Source: a virus
Virus record (IMG/VR): IMGVR_UViG_3300044630_005472
Coordinates: 1 to 36,292 of that record
DNA: 36,292 nucleotides
Reading direction: 5' to 3' (one strand)
This document shows positions 21,526 through 28,839 of this stretch, piece after piece; the stretch's first letter is position 1, and every line of letters begins with the position of its first letter. The translations under genes were made by a program, and so were the position numbers. The notes below the pieces were generated by a model. That model saw only the letters and a program-made list of their open reading frames with translations, did no database searches and was not told the DNA's origin.

Positions 21526-21835
21526 TGTTAATCCTAACTGCATATTTTAATGCGTCCACTAGTCTATCCGTTGCTTCTTTAGCTGAATAGTATATATTCT
21601 TTTTTGCTCTTTCATCTTTCTTAACATTAGTATACCAGGAAGCGAGCATTGCAAATTTAGCAGAATATGCTTGTAGCTTTACAATTAGTTCAACTCCAAT
21701 TGATGCTGGAACATCTGGCTTAGAAATAAGCTTTGCAACTAGTGCAAGAGTTTGCGTTAACTCTTCATCCTGCATGTGTTCAGATATTTCATTAAATCCA
21801 TTTACCTGATTTAATAGTTCAACTGTTGTTTCCAT
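21518..21835 (-). CDS. 105-residue hypothetical protein in the recombination cluster
   Basis: An all-helical protein (METTVELLNQVNGFNEISEH; LTQTLALVAKLI; VELIVKLQAYSAKFAMLASW; ATDRLVDALKYAVR). A conserved-looking LQAYSAKFAMLA segment and the Tyr/Lys-rich middle recur in actinophage genomes beside RecA and nucleases. It overlaps the Hjc-like gene upstream by 17 bases and the Cas4-like gene downstream by 8. A structural partner of the recombination enzymes is a reasonable guess, but no activity can be read. Confidence 0.6.
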   Translation of the reverse strand: METTVELLNQVNGFNEISEHMQDEELTQTLALVAKLISKPDVPASIGVELIVKLQAYSAKFAMLASWYTNVKKDERAKKNIYYSAKEATDRLVDALKYAVRINNG

Positions 21836-22118
21836 TATTCCTCAATTCTTCAAAAACTTCCCATTCAATAACAGCAAGTCTAACTTTTTTATTTCCTTCA
21901 CCAATCACCAGCATAAGTGCTGGATTCTTTGCTCTGTCAACCTTTAAAGTATCAGTAACAATCTTAGCCCAATTATCTTGACTAATAGAAAATGATTTGC
22001 TATATTCTTTTACATCAACAACAAATTCATCATCAGAACCGTCAGCTTTTACAGCACCTCTACCAGAATTTTTATGGGCTTTCAAGTTTGCTCTTTTTAG
22101 TTCTCCACGTTCACTCAT
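21819..22118 (-). CDS. Possible Hjc-like PD-(D/E)XK endonuclease
   Basis: A 99-residue protein with a compact core GRGAVKADGSDDEFVVDVKE, where Asp34 and Lys36 (VDVKE) could be the catalytic D-x-K of small Holliday-junction or restriction-fold nucleases, followed by SISQDNWAKIVTD and PALMLVIGEG strands. Its ATG is coupled by TAATG to a 53-residue zinc protein gene and it lies next to recA. The length is near the minimum for this fold. The assignment is suggestive only; a DNA-binding adaptor is the alternative. Confidence 0.5.
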   Translation of the reverse strand: MSERGELKRANLKAHKNSGRGAVKADGSDDEFVVDVKEYSKSFSISQDNWAKIVTDTLKVDRAKNPALMLVIGEGNKKVRLAVIEWEVFEELRNNGNNS

Positions 22119-22279
22119 TAATAACCTTTAACATTTAAGTTTACTTTTGAAAGATGTTTGTTAGAACAGAGCCAAGTTAGATCCATTGTTGTATTTTTAT
22201 AAAATCTTGCAATCAACACTGGCTCCTTACAGGTATGGCAAAAAAACTTTCCTCTATATTCAGAGAAATCTTTATACAT
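22118..22279 (-). CDS. 53-residue zinc-ribbon-like protein
   Basis: A short frame that bridges recA and the Hjc-like gene: it overlaps the recA stop by 8 bases and ends in TAATG with the next start. It begins MYKDFSEYRGKFFCHTCKEP, so C14-x2-C17, and has C38-x3-H42 (CSNKH), giving a plausible single zinc site, with an aromatic-rich middle (ARFYKNTTMDLTWL). Coupling on both sides supports translation. Function unknown. Confidence 0.65.
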   Translation of the reverse strand: MYKDFSEYRGKFFCHTCKEPVLIARFYKNTTMDLTWLCSNKHLSKVNLNVKGY

Positions 22280-23285
22280 CTAATTTTGCCTCTAGGTCTG
22301 AAACTCTTTTTGGATCTTCCTTTAGCCATTCAATTACTTTTGCTCTACCCTGAAGTCTTTCTTCTCCAACAGTGTACCAAGCTCCACCCTTTTGAATAGC
22401 ACCAACAAGCTCTGCAGTATCAACTAAGTCTGCAACCTTGTCTACACCCATAGAACCTTCCCCATCAAAGTAGAAGTCGTATGAACCTGCAACAAATGCT
22501 GGACCAGTTTTATTAAAATCAACATGCCAGTTAACTACACGACCAATTTTAGATTCAATAATTTTATCTCCAGAAACTATCTTTCCCTTGATTGCTTGAT
22601 TGTCAGACTCGCTTGACCATAACTTAACTATTGTGCTGCTAAAGAATTTTACAGCATGACCACCTGTTGGTTGATGACTTGCAAACATTGCACCAATATT
22701 ATTTCTTTGTTGAGAAATTAAAACAAGCAGGGTTGGCTTATCATTGTTGTTAGCGTAATTAAGCATTTTTACAGCGTTAGTCATGTCTCTTGCTTCTGCA
22801 CCAATTTGCTTTGTATTTTCTAACTGCTTGAGTTCTTCTGAATCCTTCTCAAAATAAATTGCAGGAAGTAGTGCAGATATAGAATCAACAATTAGAACAT
22901 CAACTCCAGCCTTCATTAACTGAACGCCAACATCTACCATTTCATTCATACTTCTAGCATTTGAATAGATTAGCTGATCTACATCTACCCCAAGTTTTCT
23001 TGCCCACTCTGGATCAAAGGATGCCTCTGCATCAATCCAAGCACAGACCTTTCCATCCTTTTGAGCATCAGCAATCATCTGCAAACAAAATGAAGATTTT
23101 CCTGCAGACTTATTTCCCCAAATAAGAACTTGACGACCATAACCAAATCCACCCTTTAGAGCATTGTTTAAACTAATGCTTGGTGTTTTTTGCTTAGTTA
23201 TTTCAATAGTATTTCCACTTGTAATCTTTTTACGCAACTTTGGATCTAGTTGAGATAAAAAATCATCTAGGTCTATTTTACTCAT
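22272..23285 (-). CDS. recA: RecA recombinase
   Basis: A 337-residue RecA-type ATPase. Walker A is WGNKSAGKSS (56-65), followed by the WIDAEASFDPEWARKLGVD block (83-101) that matches bacterial RecA, Walker B VDVLIVDS (128-135), and DNA-binding loop regions around residues 160-210 (QQRNNIGAMFASHQPTGG). The long regulatory C-terminal domain of bacterial RecA is trimmed. It pairs homologous strands during phage recombination and repair of forks. Its ATG forms an ATGA overlap with the MazG-like gene. Neighbours are nucleases and the replicase. Confidence 0.92.
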   Translation of the reverse strand: MSKIDLDDFLSQLDPKLRKKITSGNTIEITKQKTPSISLNNALKGGFGYGRQVLIWGNKSAGKSSFCLQMIADAQKDGKVCAWIDAEASFDPEWARKLGVDVDQLIYSNARSMNEMVDVGVQLMKAGVDVLIVDSISALLPAIYFEKDSEELKQLENTKQIGAEARDMTNAVKMLNYANNNDKPTLLVLISQQRNNIGAMFASHQPTGGHAVKFFSSTIVKLWSSESDNQAIKGKIVSGDKIIESKIGRVVNWHVDFNKTGPAFVAGSYDFYFDGEGSMGVDKVADLVDTAELVGAIQKGGAWYTVGEERLQGRAKVIEWLKEDPKRVSDLEAKLDV

Positions 23286-23608
23286 GCTAGGACACCATGC
23301 ATCTTTGGACGTTCTGTATTTACTCTAGCCTTATTTTTTAAAGACTCTTCAAGAGATAATGACGTATATCCATCTCTAACTAAACCAGCATATAAATCTA
23401 AGACTCTAATAATGATGTCAGCTAGTTCTTCTACTACTTGATCATCACCCTTCTCCTTGCGTATTGCCTCAAGCACCTCAGAGACTTCTGAGTGCACCAT
23501 TGCAAGTTGTTTTAGATAAAAGATAGTTCCGTTGTTGTCATCCCAAAATCCCTTGTCTCTTGCATTTGCATGTAATACTGCTGCAAATTCATCAATTACG
23601 ATAGCCAT
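23282..23608 (-). CDS. MazG-like nucleotide pyrophosphohydrolase
   Basis: A 108-residue all-alpha NTP-PPase. The metal-binding motifs EVSEVLEAI (Glu residues near 40-48) and EELADIIIRVLD (Glu/Asp near 62-72) follow the E-x-x-E ... E-x-x-D rule of the MazG/dUTPase superfamily. Phage MazG proteins hydrolyse (d)NTPs or (p)ppGpp-type molecules and may keep the infected cell in a growth state. It lies directly between dnaE and recA, abutting the dnaE stop, with an AAGGAAG site. The substrate is unknown. Confidence 0.85.
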   Translation of the reverse strand: MAIVIDEFAAVLHANARDKGFWDDNNGTIFYLKQLAMVHSEVSEVLEAIRKEKGDDQVVEELADIIIRVLDLYAGLVRDGYTSLSLEESLKNKARVNTERPKMHGVLA

Positions 23609-26600
23609 TTATAATACTTCCTTCAATGTAATAGTTCCTTCTTTTGTTTCACCAAAATTAATCTTTGCTACTTTTCCAGGCTGGCACTTCATGTATCCAG
23701 TAGAGAACATGGTTGGGAACACCATTGCAGCAGTCATCTCTCTTGAACTGTTAGCAACAATCATATTAGCCATTCTCTTTCCAGCTTTAGTAACTCTAGG
23801 GGTAAATGATAGCACAAAGTGTTCATCATTTGCAAACGGTATCTGCTTGTAGTTTAAAAACTTGATAAGCGGATTTTCTTTATGCTCTTTTAATTCATCA
23901 ATTGGAATTGCTTCAGAAATTCTATTTGCACCTGCAAGAATTAAATAAGTTCTTCCTGGCTCAATTTTAGTTTCTTCATCATCAAAGATTCCAATTACTC
24001 CAGTAGAGTCCATAATTTCTACTCTTGACCAGCCTTTACCACGTTTAATATTTTTTGCAATTCCAAGCAGGACAAACACACCCTGTTCATCAAAGTCTTC
24101 TACGAGATCTATATATGCATAGTAGTGCTGTGGAACACTTGTGTTTAGCTCTGGAAGATTAAGATACTCATAAAGGTTATCTCTAACCTTTGCTTCATCT
24201 CTTGGATTATCTTCAAATGTTAGTGCACCAATAAGATCTAATGCTTCTACTGCTCTTGAATTAATTCCACTACCTTTTTGTATAGCAAATTTCTTAAACT
24301 GCTCTTTAGACTCAAAAGGTCTTCCTGCAATAATCTTACCTGCAACTCCTTCAGAAAGCCATTTAATGGCAGCAAGTCCAAACCTAATTCCCTTACCTTC
24401 AATCTTAAAGTCTGAGTCAGATTCATTAATGTGAGGAAGCTTTAGTGACAGCCCCATACGCTTAGATTCAATTAGATACTCAGTACGAGTGTCGCTATCC
24501 TTTTCACTCTTTAGCAATGAAAACATAAACTCAATTGGATAGTGATACTTTAACCAGGCAGTCCAGTAAGATAGTGTTGAGTATGCAACAGCGTGGGACT
24601 TGTTAAAAGAGTATCCAGCATGTGCTTCAAAGTCGTGCCACAAATCTTTTGCTCTAATACCAATATGTTTTTCTGCATTGTTAACAAACTTATCTTTAAA
24701 AATGTCAAACTCTTTAGCATCTTTTTTCTTACCAATAATTTTTCTAACCTTGTCAGCCTCAACCATGGTCATTCCACCAAGAACTACACATGCTTGCATA
24801 ACCTGCTCTTGATACAAAACACATCCATAAGTATCTTTTAAATAATCATTCATAGAGGGGTGAATATATTCAACCATTTCTCTACCATGCTTACGAGCAA
24901 TATAAGACTTTCCAATTGTATTCATTGCACCTGGACGAACAAGTGCATTAGAAGCAACCAGTTCGTCAAAATTACTGACTCTCATTTTTACCAATAGGTT
25001 AGTATATGGAGTTGCTTCACACTGAAATACACCCTTTGTACGACCCTCAGAAAGCATCTCAAAGACTTTCTTATCATTTAGAGGTATCTGCTTAAGATTT
25101 ATTTCTGTGCCGTGACGTTCTTTAATTGTTTTAATAGTCTGATCAATTACCGTCAAAGTTTTAAGACCCAGAACATCAAGCTTAATTAGACCAATCTCTG
25201 CAGCCTCTTCCATATCTACTGCAACAACTGGAATTCTTTCTTTACTTCCTGGTGCAATTCGTGTTTCAAGAGGAGCATATTTAAAAATTGAATCTTTTGC
25301 AGTAACTACACCTGCAGCATGAATACCAGTTCCACGGATTCTTCCACGAAGTTGCTCTCCATACTTAACAATCTCAGGATACTTCATCCTAAACCATTGA
25401 GCATTAGTTGACCTCGTAAAATCATCCCAGCTATCTACTCCCTTAAGAACTTTATTAACATCATTAAGAGGAATGTTAAATGCTCTGGCAACATCTCTTA
25501 CAACACCCTTATCTTTAAATGCAAGGAATGTAGCGATAGATGCAACATTTTTATATTCACGTTCAAGGTATGCTTTTACTTCATCTCTTCTATCATCTGC
25601 AATATCAGAATCAATATCAGGGAAATCATCTCTGTCTGGATTAATAAAACGGAAAAACAAAAGACCATATTCAATTGGATCAATTTCTGTAATGCCCAGG
25701 GCATAGCAAACAAGAGATCCTGCAGCAGAGCCACGACCTGGACCTACCATGATGCCTTGCTCTTTTGCCCAATTTAACATATTATGAACAACTAGAAAAT
25801 AGGGTGAAAAGTTTTTGCTTTTAATAATATCAAGTTCTAGATTTAATCTATCTAGGTATTCTTTGTTTTCAGACAATCCTTTTAAAACTAGACCTCTAGA
25901 GGCAAGTGCAAGAAGTTCTTCATTAGGGTTTTCTACCTTTATTGGAAGAAGATCTAAATTACTTTTAATAGTATATTCTTCTACCTTGTTTGAAATCTCA
26001 ACAGTATTTTCATAAATGTCTTCACGCTTAATACCTTGCTGTTGCATGGCAGATTTTATTTCTTCATATGAAAGCAAATGAATGTCAAAACTTCTAAAAG
26101 ACATCATCCTATCTTCTCCATATAAATAGTCAAGTCTTTTCATAGGGTCTTCAATCTTTGAAGCCTTGTCAAAGGTGGATTCTTTATTAAGCTTTGCATG
26201 TGTATTTAAAAGTAGCATCATTTCCTGAATTACCTTTTGACTCTTATCAGAGTGGTGGCAATCAGGGGTTACTACTGGCTTTACATCATAAATGTCAGCC
26301 ATCTCAAGAAGTTCTTTATTTAATTCAGCAGAGTTGTGTGGCATAACTTCTACATAAAAATCATCACCAAAAGTTTCTTTAAACCATGTCATATGCTTTT
26401 TTGCAACAGCATATTCTTTATGTTCAATTGCCTTTGCAAGAAGCCCACTCATACATGCTGATAAAACTATTACACCTTCTTTATACTTTGATAGTATTTC
26501 AAAGTCAATCCTTGGCTTTCTATAATATCCTTCAGTCCAAGCAAGTTCATTAAGTTTGTTTAGATTTTCCAAACCCTTGTCATTTTTTGCAAGAAGAACG

Positions 26601-26878
26601 ATATGGTTGTACACCATGTCTAATGGATCTGTTCTTTCAGATTTATCTCTATTATCAAATCTATCTGCGGTTATATATCCTTCAATTCCTAAAATTGGCT
26701 TAATGCCATTTGCCTTTGCAGCCCTGTACATAGGTCTGTGACCAGACAGAACGCCATGGTCAGTTATTGCAATTGCGGATAGTCCAATTTCAGAAGCACG
26801 TTTTGCATACTCTTCTGGAGTTGCAACACCATCCATAAGTGAGTAGTGTGTATGAACGTGTAGTGGAACGTAAGTCAT
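23609..26878 (-). CDS. dnaE: DNA polymerase III alpha subunit (DnaE type)
   Basis: A 1089-residue C-family replicase. The PHP domain is at the start: HVHTHYS (7-13), TDHGVLSGH (39-47), GIEGYI (64-69) and TPDCHHS (204-210) keep the metal-site residues of an active proofreading PHP. The polymerase active site is PDIDSD (420-425) with Asp568 in GLIKLDVLG, and the GPGRGSAAGSL nucleotide-binding loop is at 379-389. A tandem HhH and an OB-type C-terminal region follow; the protein is slightly shorter than host DnaE. It follows the gp32-like gene across a strong hairpin. The phage thus carries its own replicase. Confidence 0.95.
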   Translation of the reverse strand: MTYVPLHVHTHYSLMDGVATPEEYAKRASEIGLSAIAITDHGVLSGHRPMYRAAKANGIKPILGIEGYITADRFDNRDKSERTDPLDMVYNHIVLLAKNDKGLENLNKLNELAWTEGYYRKPRIDFEILSKYKEGVIVLSACMSGLLAKAIEHKEYAVAKKHMTWFKETFGDDFYVEVMPHNSAELNKELLEMADIYDVKPVVTPDCHHSDKSQKVIQEMMLLLNTHAKLNKESTFDKASKIEDPMKRLDYLYGEDRMMSFRSFDIHLLSYEEIKSAMQQQGIKREDIYENTVEISNKVEEYTIKSNLDLLPIKVENPNEELLALASRGLVLKGLSENKEYLDRLNLELDIIKSKNFSPYFLVVHNMLNWAKEQGIMVGPGRGSAAGSLVCYALGITEIDPIEYGLLFFRFINPDRDDFPDIDSDIADDRRDEVKAYLEREYKNVASIATFLAFKDKGVVRDVARAFNIPLNDVNKVLKGVDSWDDFTRSTNAQWFRMKYPEIVKYGEQLRGRIRGTGIHAAGVVTAKDSIFKYAPLETRIAPGSKERIPVVAVDMEEAAEIGLIKLDVLGLKTLTVIDQTIKTIKERHGTEINLKQIPLNDKKVFEMLSEGRTKGVFQCEATPYTNLLVKMRVSNFDELVASNALVRPGAMNTIGKSYIARKHGREMVEYIHPSMNDYLKDTYGCVLYQEQVMQACVVLGGMTMVEADKVRKIIGKKKDAKEFDIFKDKFVNNAEKHIGIRAKDLWHDFEAHAGYSFNKSHAVAYSTLSYWTAWLKYHYPIEFMFSLLKSEKDSDTRTEYLIESKRMGLSLKLPHINESDSDFKIEGKGIRFGLAAIKWLSEGVAGKIIAGRPFESKEQFKKFAIQKGSGINSRAVEALDLIGALTFEDNPRDEAKVRDNLYEYLNLPELNTSVPQHYYAYIDLVEDFDEQGVFVLLGIAKNIKRGKGWSRVEIMDSTGVIGIFDDEETKIEPGRTYLILAGANRISEAIPIDELKEHKENPLIKFLNYKQIPFANDEHFVLSFTPRVTKAGKRMANMIVANSSREMTAAMVFPTMFSTGYMKCQPGKVAKINFGETKEGTITLKEVL

Positions 26879-26899
26879 TTTAACCTTTCAGTTGTATAG

Positions 26900-26924
26900 G
26901 GTGGGGGAGTACTTCTCCCCCACC
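26900..26924. other. Ten-base-pair GC-rich hairpin between ssDNA-binding gene and dnaE
   Basis: GGTGGGGGAG (26900-26909) and CTCCCCCACC (26915-26924) pair perfectly around a 5-base loop. It is the strongest stem in the intergenic sequence here and lies 22 bases upstream of the dnaE start. No T-run follows on the minus strand (CTATACAACT), so it is not a classical terminator. It may attenuate transcription or set the 3' end of the upstream message. Confidence 0.75.
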
Positions 26925-26928
26925 GCAT

Positions 26929-27579
26929 TTACCAATCTACAGAAGTAGATACAGACGGATTGTCAAAGCCAAGATAAAAAGACTCTTGCTCAGCGTAAGG
27001 AACTTCTCTTACAACTGCTTCAAGGTCTGGAACCTCATGCTTAGACCAATCAAACTTTTCTTCATCCTGCTTAATTGGAATTAGAATATAGGTTGTCTCA
27101 GTTCCCTTACCATTTCGCTTTAGCTTCCATGTCATGTTAGAAAGACTTTGTGAGTCTTGAACATATTCACGAATTGTATCAAATGTTGCAGACTTTGCTA
27201 CACCCATACTCCATACAGCGATATAAGGATCGTTAACTCCATCATCAACTAGAACATTGATATAGAATCGTAGACGTGCTCTCCAGCCAGCCTTCATATC
27301 TTTTCTGTGCATTTCACAACCAAAGCAACGACCTTCGCTTTCAGCAGAGCAAGCTGCCTTACGCTTATAGTCTTTTGGATTTGTGTGCTCAGAGACGACA
27401 ATGGCAAGACCATTCTTTTCGTCATAGCTTGGGGAGTCTCCATCAAGTTCGTTTACAAAACGAACGGATACACTCTGATTATCTTCTAGCTTTAGCCACG
27501 TTACTCGTGGACCATTATTTTCAAATTTTGGCTTATCTAGCATTGCTTCGATATTCTTTAGCCCTTTTACAATTGCCAT
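26929..27579 (-). CDS. gp32-like single-stranded DNA-binding protein
   Basis: A 216-residue protein resembling T4 gp32-type ssDNA-binding proteins: a basic N-terminus (MAIVKGLKNIEAML), a beta-rich core (RVTWLKLEDNQSVSVRFVNE), and a Cys/His zinc site (CSAESEGRCFGCEMH, Cys residues and His within about 18 residues), then WRARLRFYINVLVDD strands and an acidic C-terminus (DNPSVSTSVDW). It sits between primase and dnaE, where gp32 homologues belong. It starts at ATG after AGGAG behind a leader with a hairpin and a strong promoter. A second ssDNA-binding protein, ssb, lies at 10758-11165. The assignment is inferred from motifs and context. Confidence 0.65.
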   Translation of the reverse strand: MAIVKGLKNIEAMLDKPKFENNGPRVTWLKLEDNQSVSVRFVNELDGDSPSYDEKNGLAIVVSEHTNPKDYKRKAACSAESEGRCFGCEMHRKDMKAGWRARLRFYINVLVDDGVNDPYIAVWSMGVAKSATFDTIREYVQDSQSLSNMTWKLKRNGKGTETTYILIPIKQDEEKFDWSKHEVPDLEAVVREVPYAEQESFYLGFDNPSVSTSVDW

Positions 27580-27598
27580 AATATTTCTCCTAATATTT

Positions 27599-27615
27599 TG
27601 TCCTATATGTGGACA
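27599..27615 (-). promoter_or_regulatory. Leader hairpin of the gp32-like gene
   Basis: TGTCC and GGACA form a 5-bp stem with a 7-base loop in the mRNA leader, near the predicted 5' end and upstream of the AGGAG site; the rest of the leader (AAAATATT) is unstructured. T4 gene 32 has a similar structured element plus an open AU-rich region for self-repression. Autoregulation here is only an inference. Confidence 0.4.
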
Positions 27616-27621
27616 GTTTTA

Positions 27622-28575
27622 CTATTGTAACACATTTGCTACTAGATCGTCAAATTGTGACACAAACTTTTTTAAATCTTCATCCGATAAATCTGATACA
27701 TCTTTTACTGATTCTGGAAGATTTGCGTTGATTGCACTTGACCCAAGAATGTTTGATAGTTTTTTAGCCATCTCTCTTCCAGCATCATCGTTATCTCCTA
27801 AAATAATTACATTATTAAAATACTGTTTTAAAAGTTCTCTCTGTTTACCTGACACAGAGGCTCCCAAAGTGGCTACAGCATGTGCTCCTACCTGCTCTAG
27901 GCGTATTGCATCAAAGGATGACTCTACAACAAAAACCTTATCAAATCTTTTTGCTCTAAATAAGTTAAACATTGTTTTTGCTTTTGGAAGTCCTGGAGTA
28001 TTCTTAAACTCTTTACCTTCTACAGATCTTCCAACGAATCCTAAGCACATTCCGTCTGGGGAGTGAACTGGTATTGTAACCATGTCTTGAGCCTCAGAGT
28101 ATCCAAGTAGATACCTTTCAACGCTTTGCTTTGTTATTCCTCTACCTAGATAGTACTGAGCAGCCCTTTGTGAATTAAGTGCAGAGGTATTTAGTTTTTT
28201 AACTAGTTCAATATCAAATTCAACAAAGTCTGGCTTCTTATTAAGCTTTGCTTCAATGCTTTCAATAAAGTTAACATCCTCTGATTTAGAGTCAATCATT
28301 CTTGCAGATTCAAAATATGATCTTCTTGTAACATGCATAATTACTTCAATAAGTGAATGAGATTCTTGGCATCCAAAGCAGTAAAACAATCCGCTTTCTT
28401 TTGATATTTCTGCAGCAGGAGATCTATAATTATTGTGATATGGACAAAAGATTATAAAGTCAGACTCTACTTCATAGACTACATCAATACCTGCAGCTAG
28501 CAGACTTCTTCTGACTTGATCTTCTGAGTAGAAGTAGCCATCACTGGCTTGTTTTTGTCTATCCCTGATATACAC
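27622..28575 (-). CDS. DnaG-type primase
   Basis: A 317-residue DnaG-like primase. The zinc domain has CPYH (44-47) and CFGC (66-69). The TOPRIM active site has VVESSFDAI (Glu218) and GDNDDAGREMA (Asp261, Asp263-264), the metal-binding acid triad. The N-terminal FYSEDQVRRSLLAAGIDVVYE block is family-typical, so the start must lie upstream of it; GTG 28575 after AGGAAAGAG is the only candidate, giving a 79-base overlap with the upstream gene. The helicase-binding C-terminus of cellular DnaG is mostly absent. It makes RNA primers for the phage DnaE. The promoter of the next gene overlaps its end. Confidence 0.93.
   Translation of the reverse strand: MYIRDRQKQASDGYFYSEDQVRRSLLAAGIDVVYEVESDFIIFCPYHNNYRSPAAEISKESGLFYCFGCQESHSLIEVIMHVTRRSYFESARMIDSKSEDVNFIESIEAKLNKKPDFVEFDIELVKKLNTSALNSQRAAQYYLGRGITKQSVERYLLGYSEAQDMVTIPVHSPDGMCLGFVGRSVEGKEFKNTPGLPKAKTMFNLFRAKRFDKVFVVESSFDAIRLEQVGAHAVATLGASVSGKQRELLKQYFNNVIILGDNDDAGREMAKKLSNILGSSAINANLPESVKDVSDLSDEDLKKFVSQFDDLVANVLQ
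27624..27653 (-). promoter_or_regulatory. Strong promoter of the gp32-like gene
   Basis: The minus strand carries TTGACG (27648-27653) and TACAAT (27624-27629) 18 bases apart. TG before the -10 (TGTTACAAT) adds an extended -10 element. Each hexamer matches consensus at 5 of 6 positions. The site overlaps the end of the primase gene, so it would boost transcription of the ssDNA-binding protein and dnaE independently. Confidence 0.6.
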
Positions 28576-28808
28576 TCTGCCGTTCTCTTTCCTACATATA
28601 CGCCATATATTGATATTTCAAAATTAAATGTCTTACCATTATAACTAATTGTGAAGTCTGTGTCAATATCATATCTTGGAACATACCCATCAGACTTCAT
28701 TCCGTCAACAATCATATTATAATATTGCTCTTTAAGTCTTATGATATGGGAATCATCATAAATTTCACCATCAAGGCTAAATCTTTTTATTGACTTATGA
28801 GCGTACAT
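28497..28808 (-). CDS. 103-residue hypothetical protein between helicase and primase
   Basis: The frame is open up to 28883, but that would overlap the helicase gene by 44 bases, so ATG 28808 (MYAHKSIKRFSLDGEIYDDS) is a better start. TTG 28838, right after the helicase stop, is a third option. TGATATAAT (an extended -10) lies seven bases before ATG 28808, hinting at a leaderless start. The protein is Tyr-rich and beta-like (YVPRYDIDTDFTISYNGKTF) with an acidic tail. It overlaps the primase by 79 bases. Function unknown; position suggests replication. Confidence 0.55.
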   Translation of the reverse strand: MYAHKSIKRFSLDGEIYDDSHIIRLKEQYYNMIVDGMKSDGYVPRYDIDTDFTISYNGKTFNFEISIYGVYVGKRTAECISGIDKNKPVMATSTQKIKSEEVC

Positions 28809-28815
28809 ATCATTA

Positions 28816-28824
28816 ATTATATCA
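28816..28824 (-). promoter_or_regulatory. Extended -10 promoter upstream of the primase pair
   Basis: TGATATAAT on the minus strand, an exact extended -10 match, lies seven bases before ATG 28808 in the short gap after the helicase stop. No -35 is evident. It may drive the small protein and primase as a nearly leaderless transcript. Confidence 0.4.
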
Positions 28825-28839
28825 ATGAAATTAACCAAT

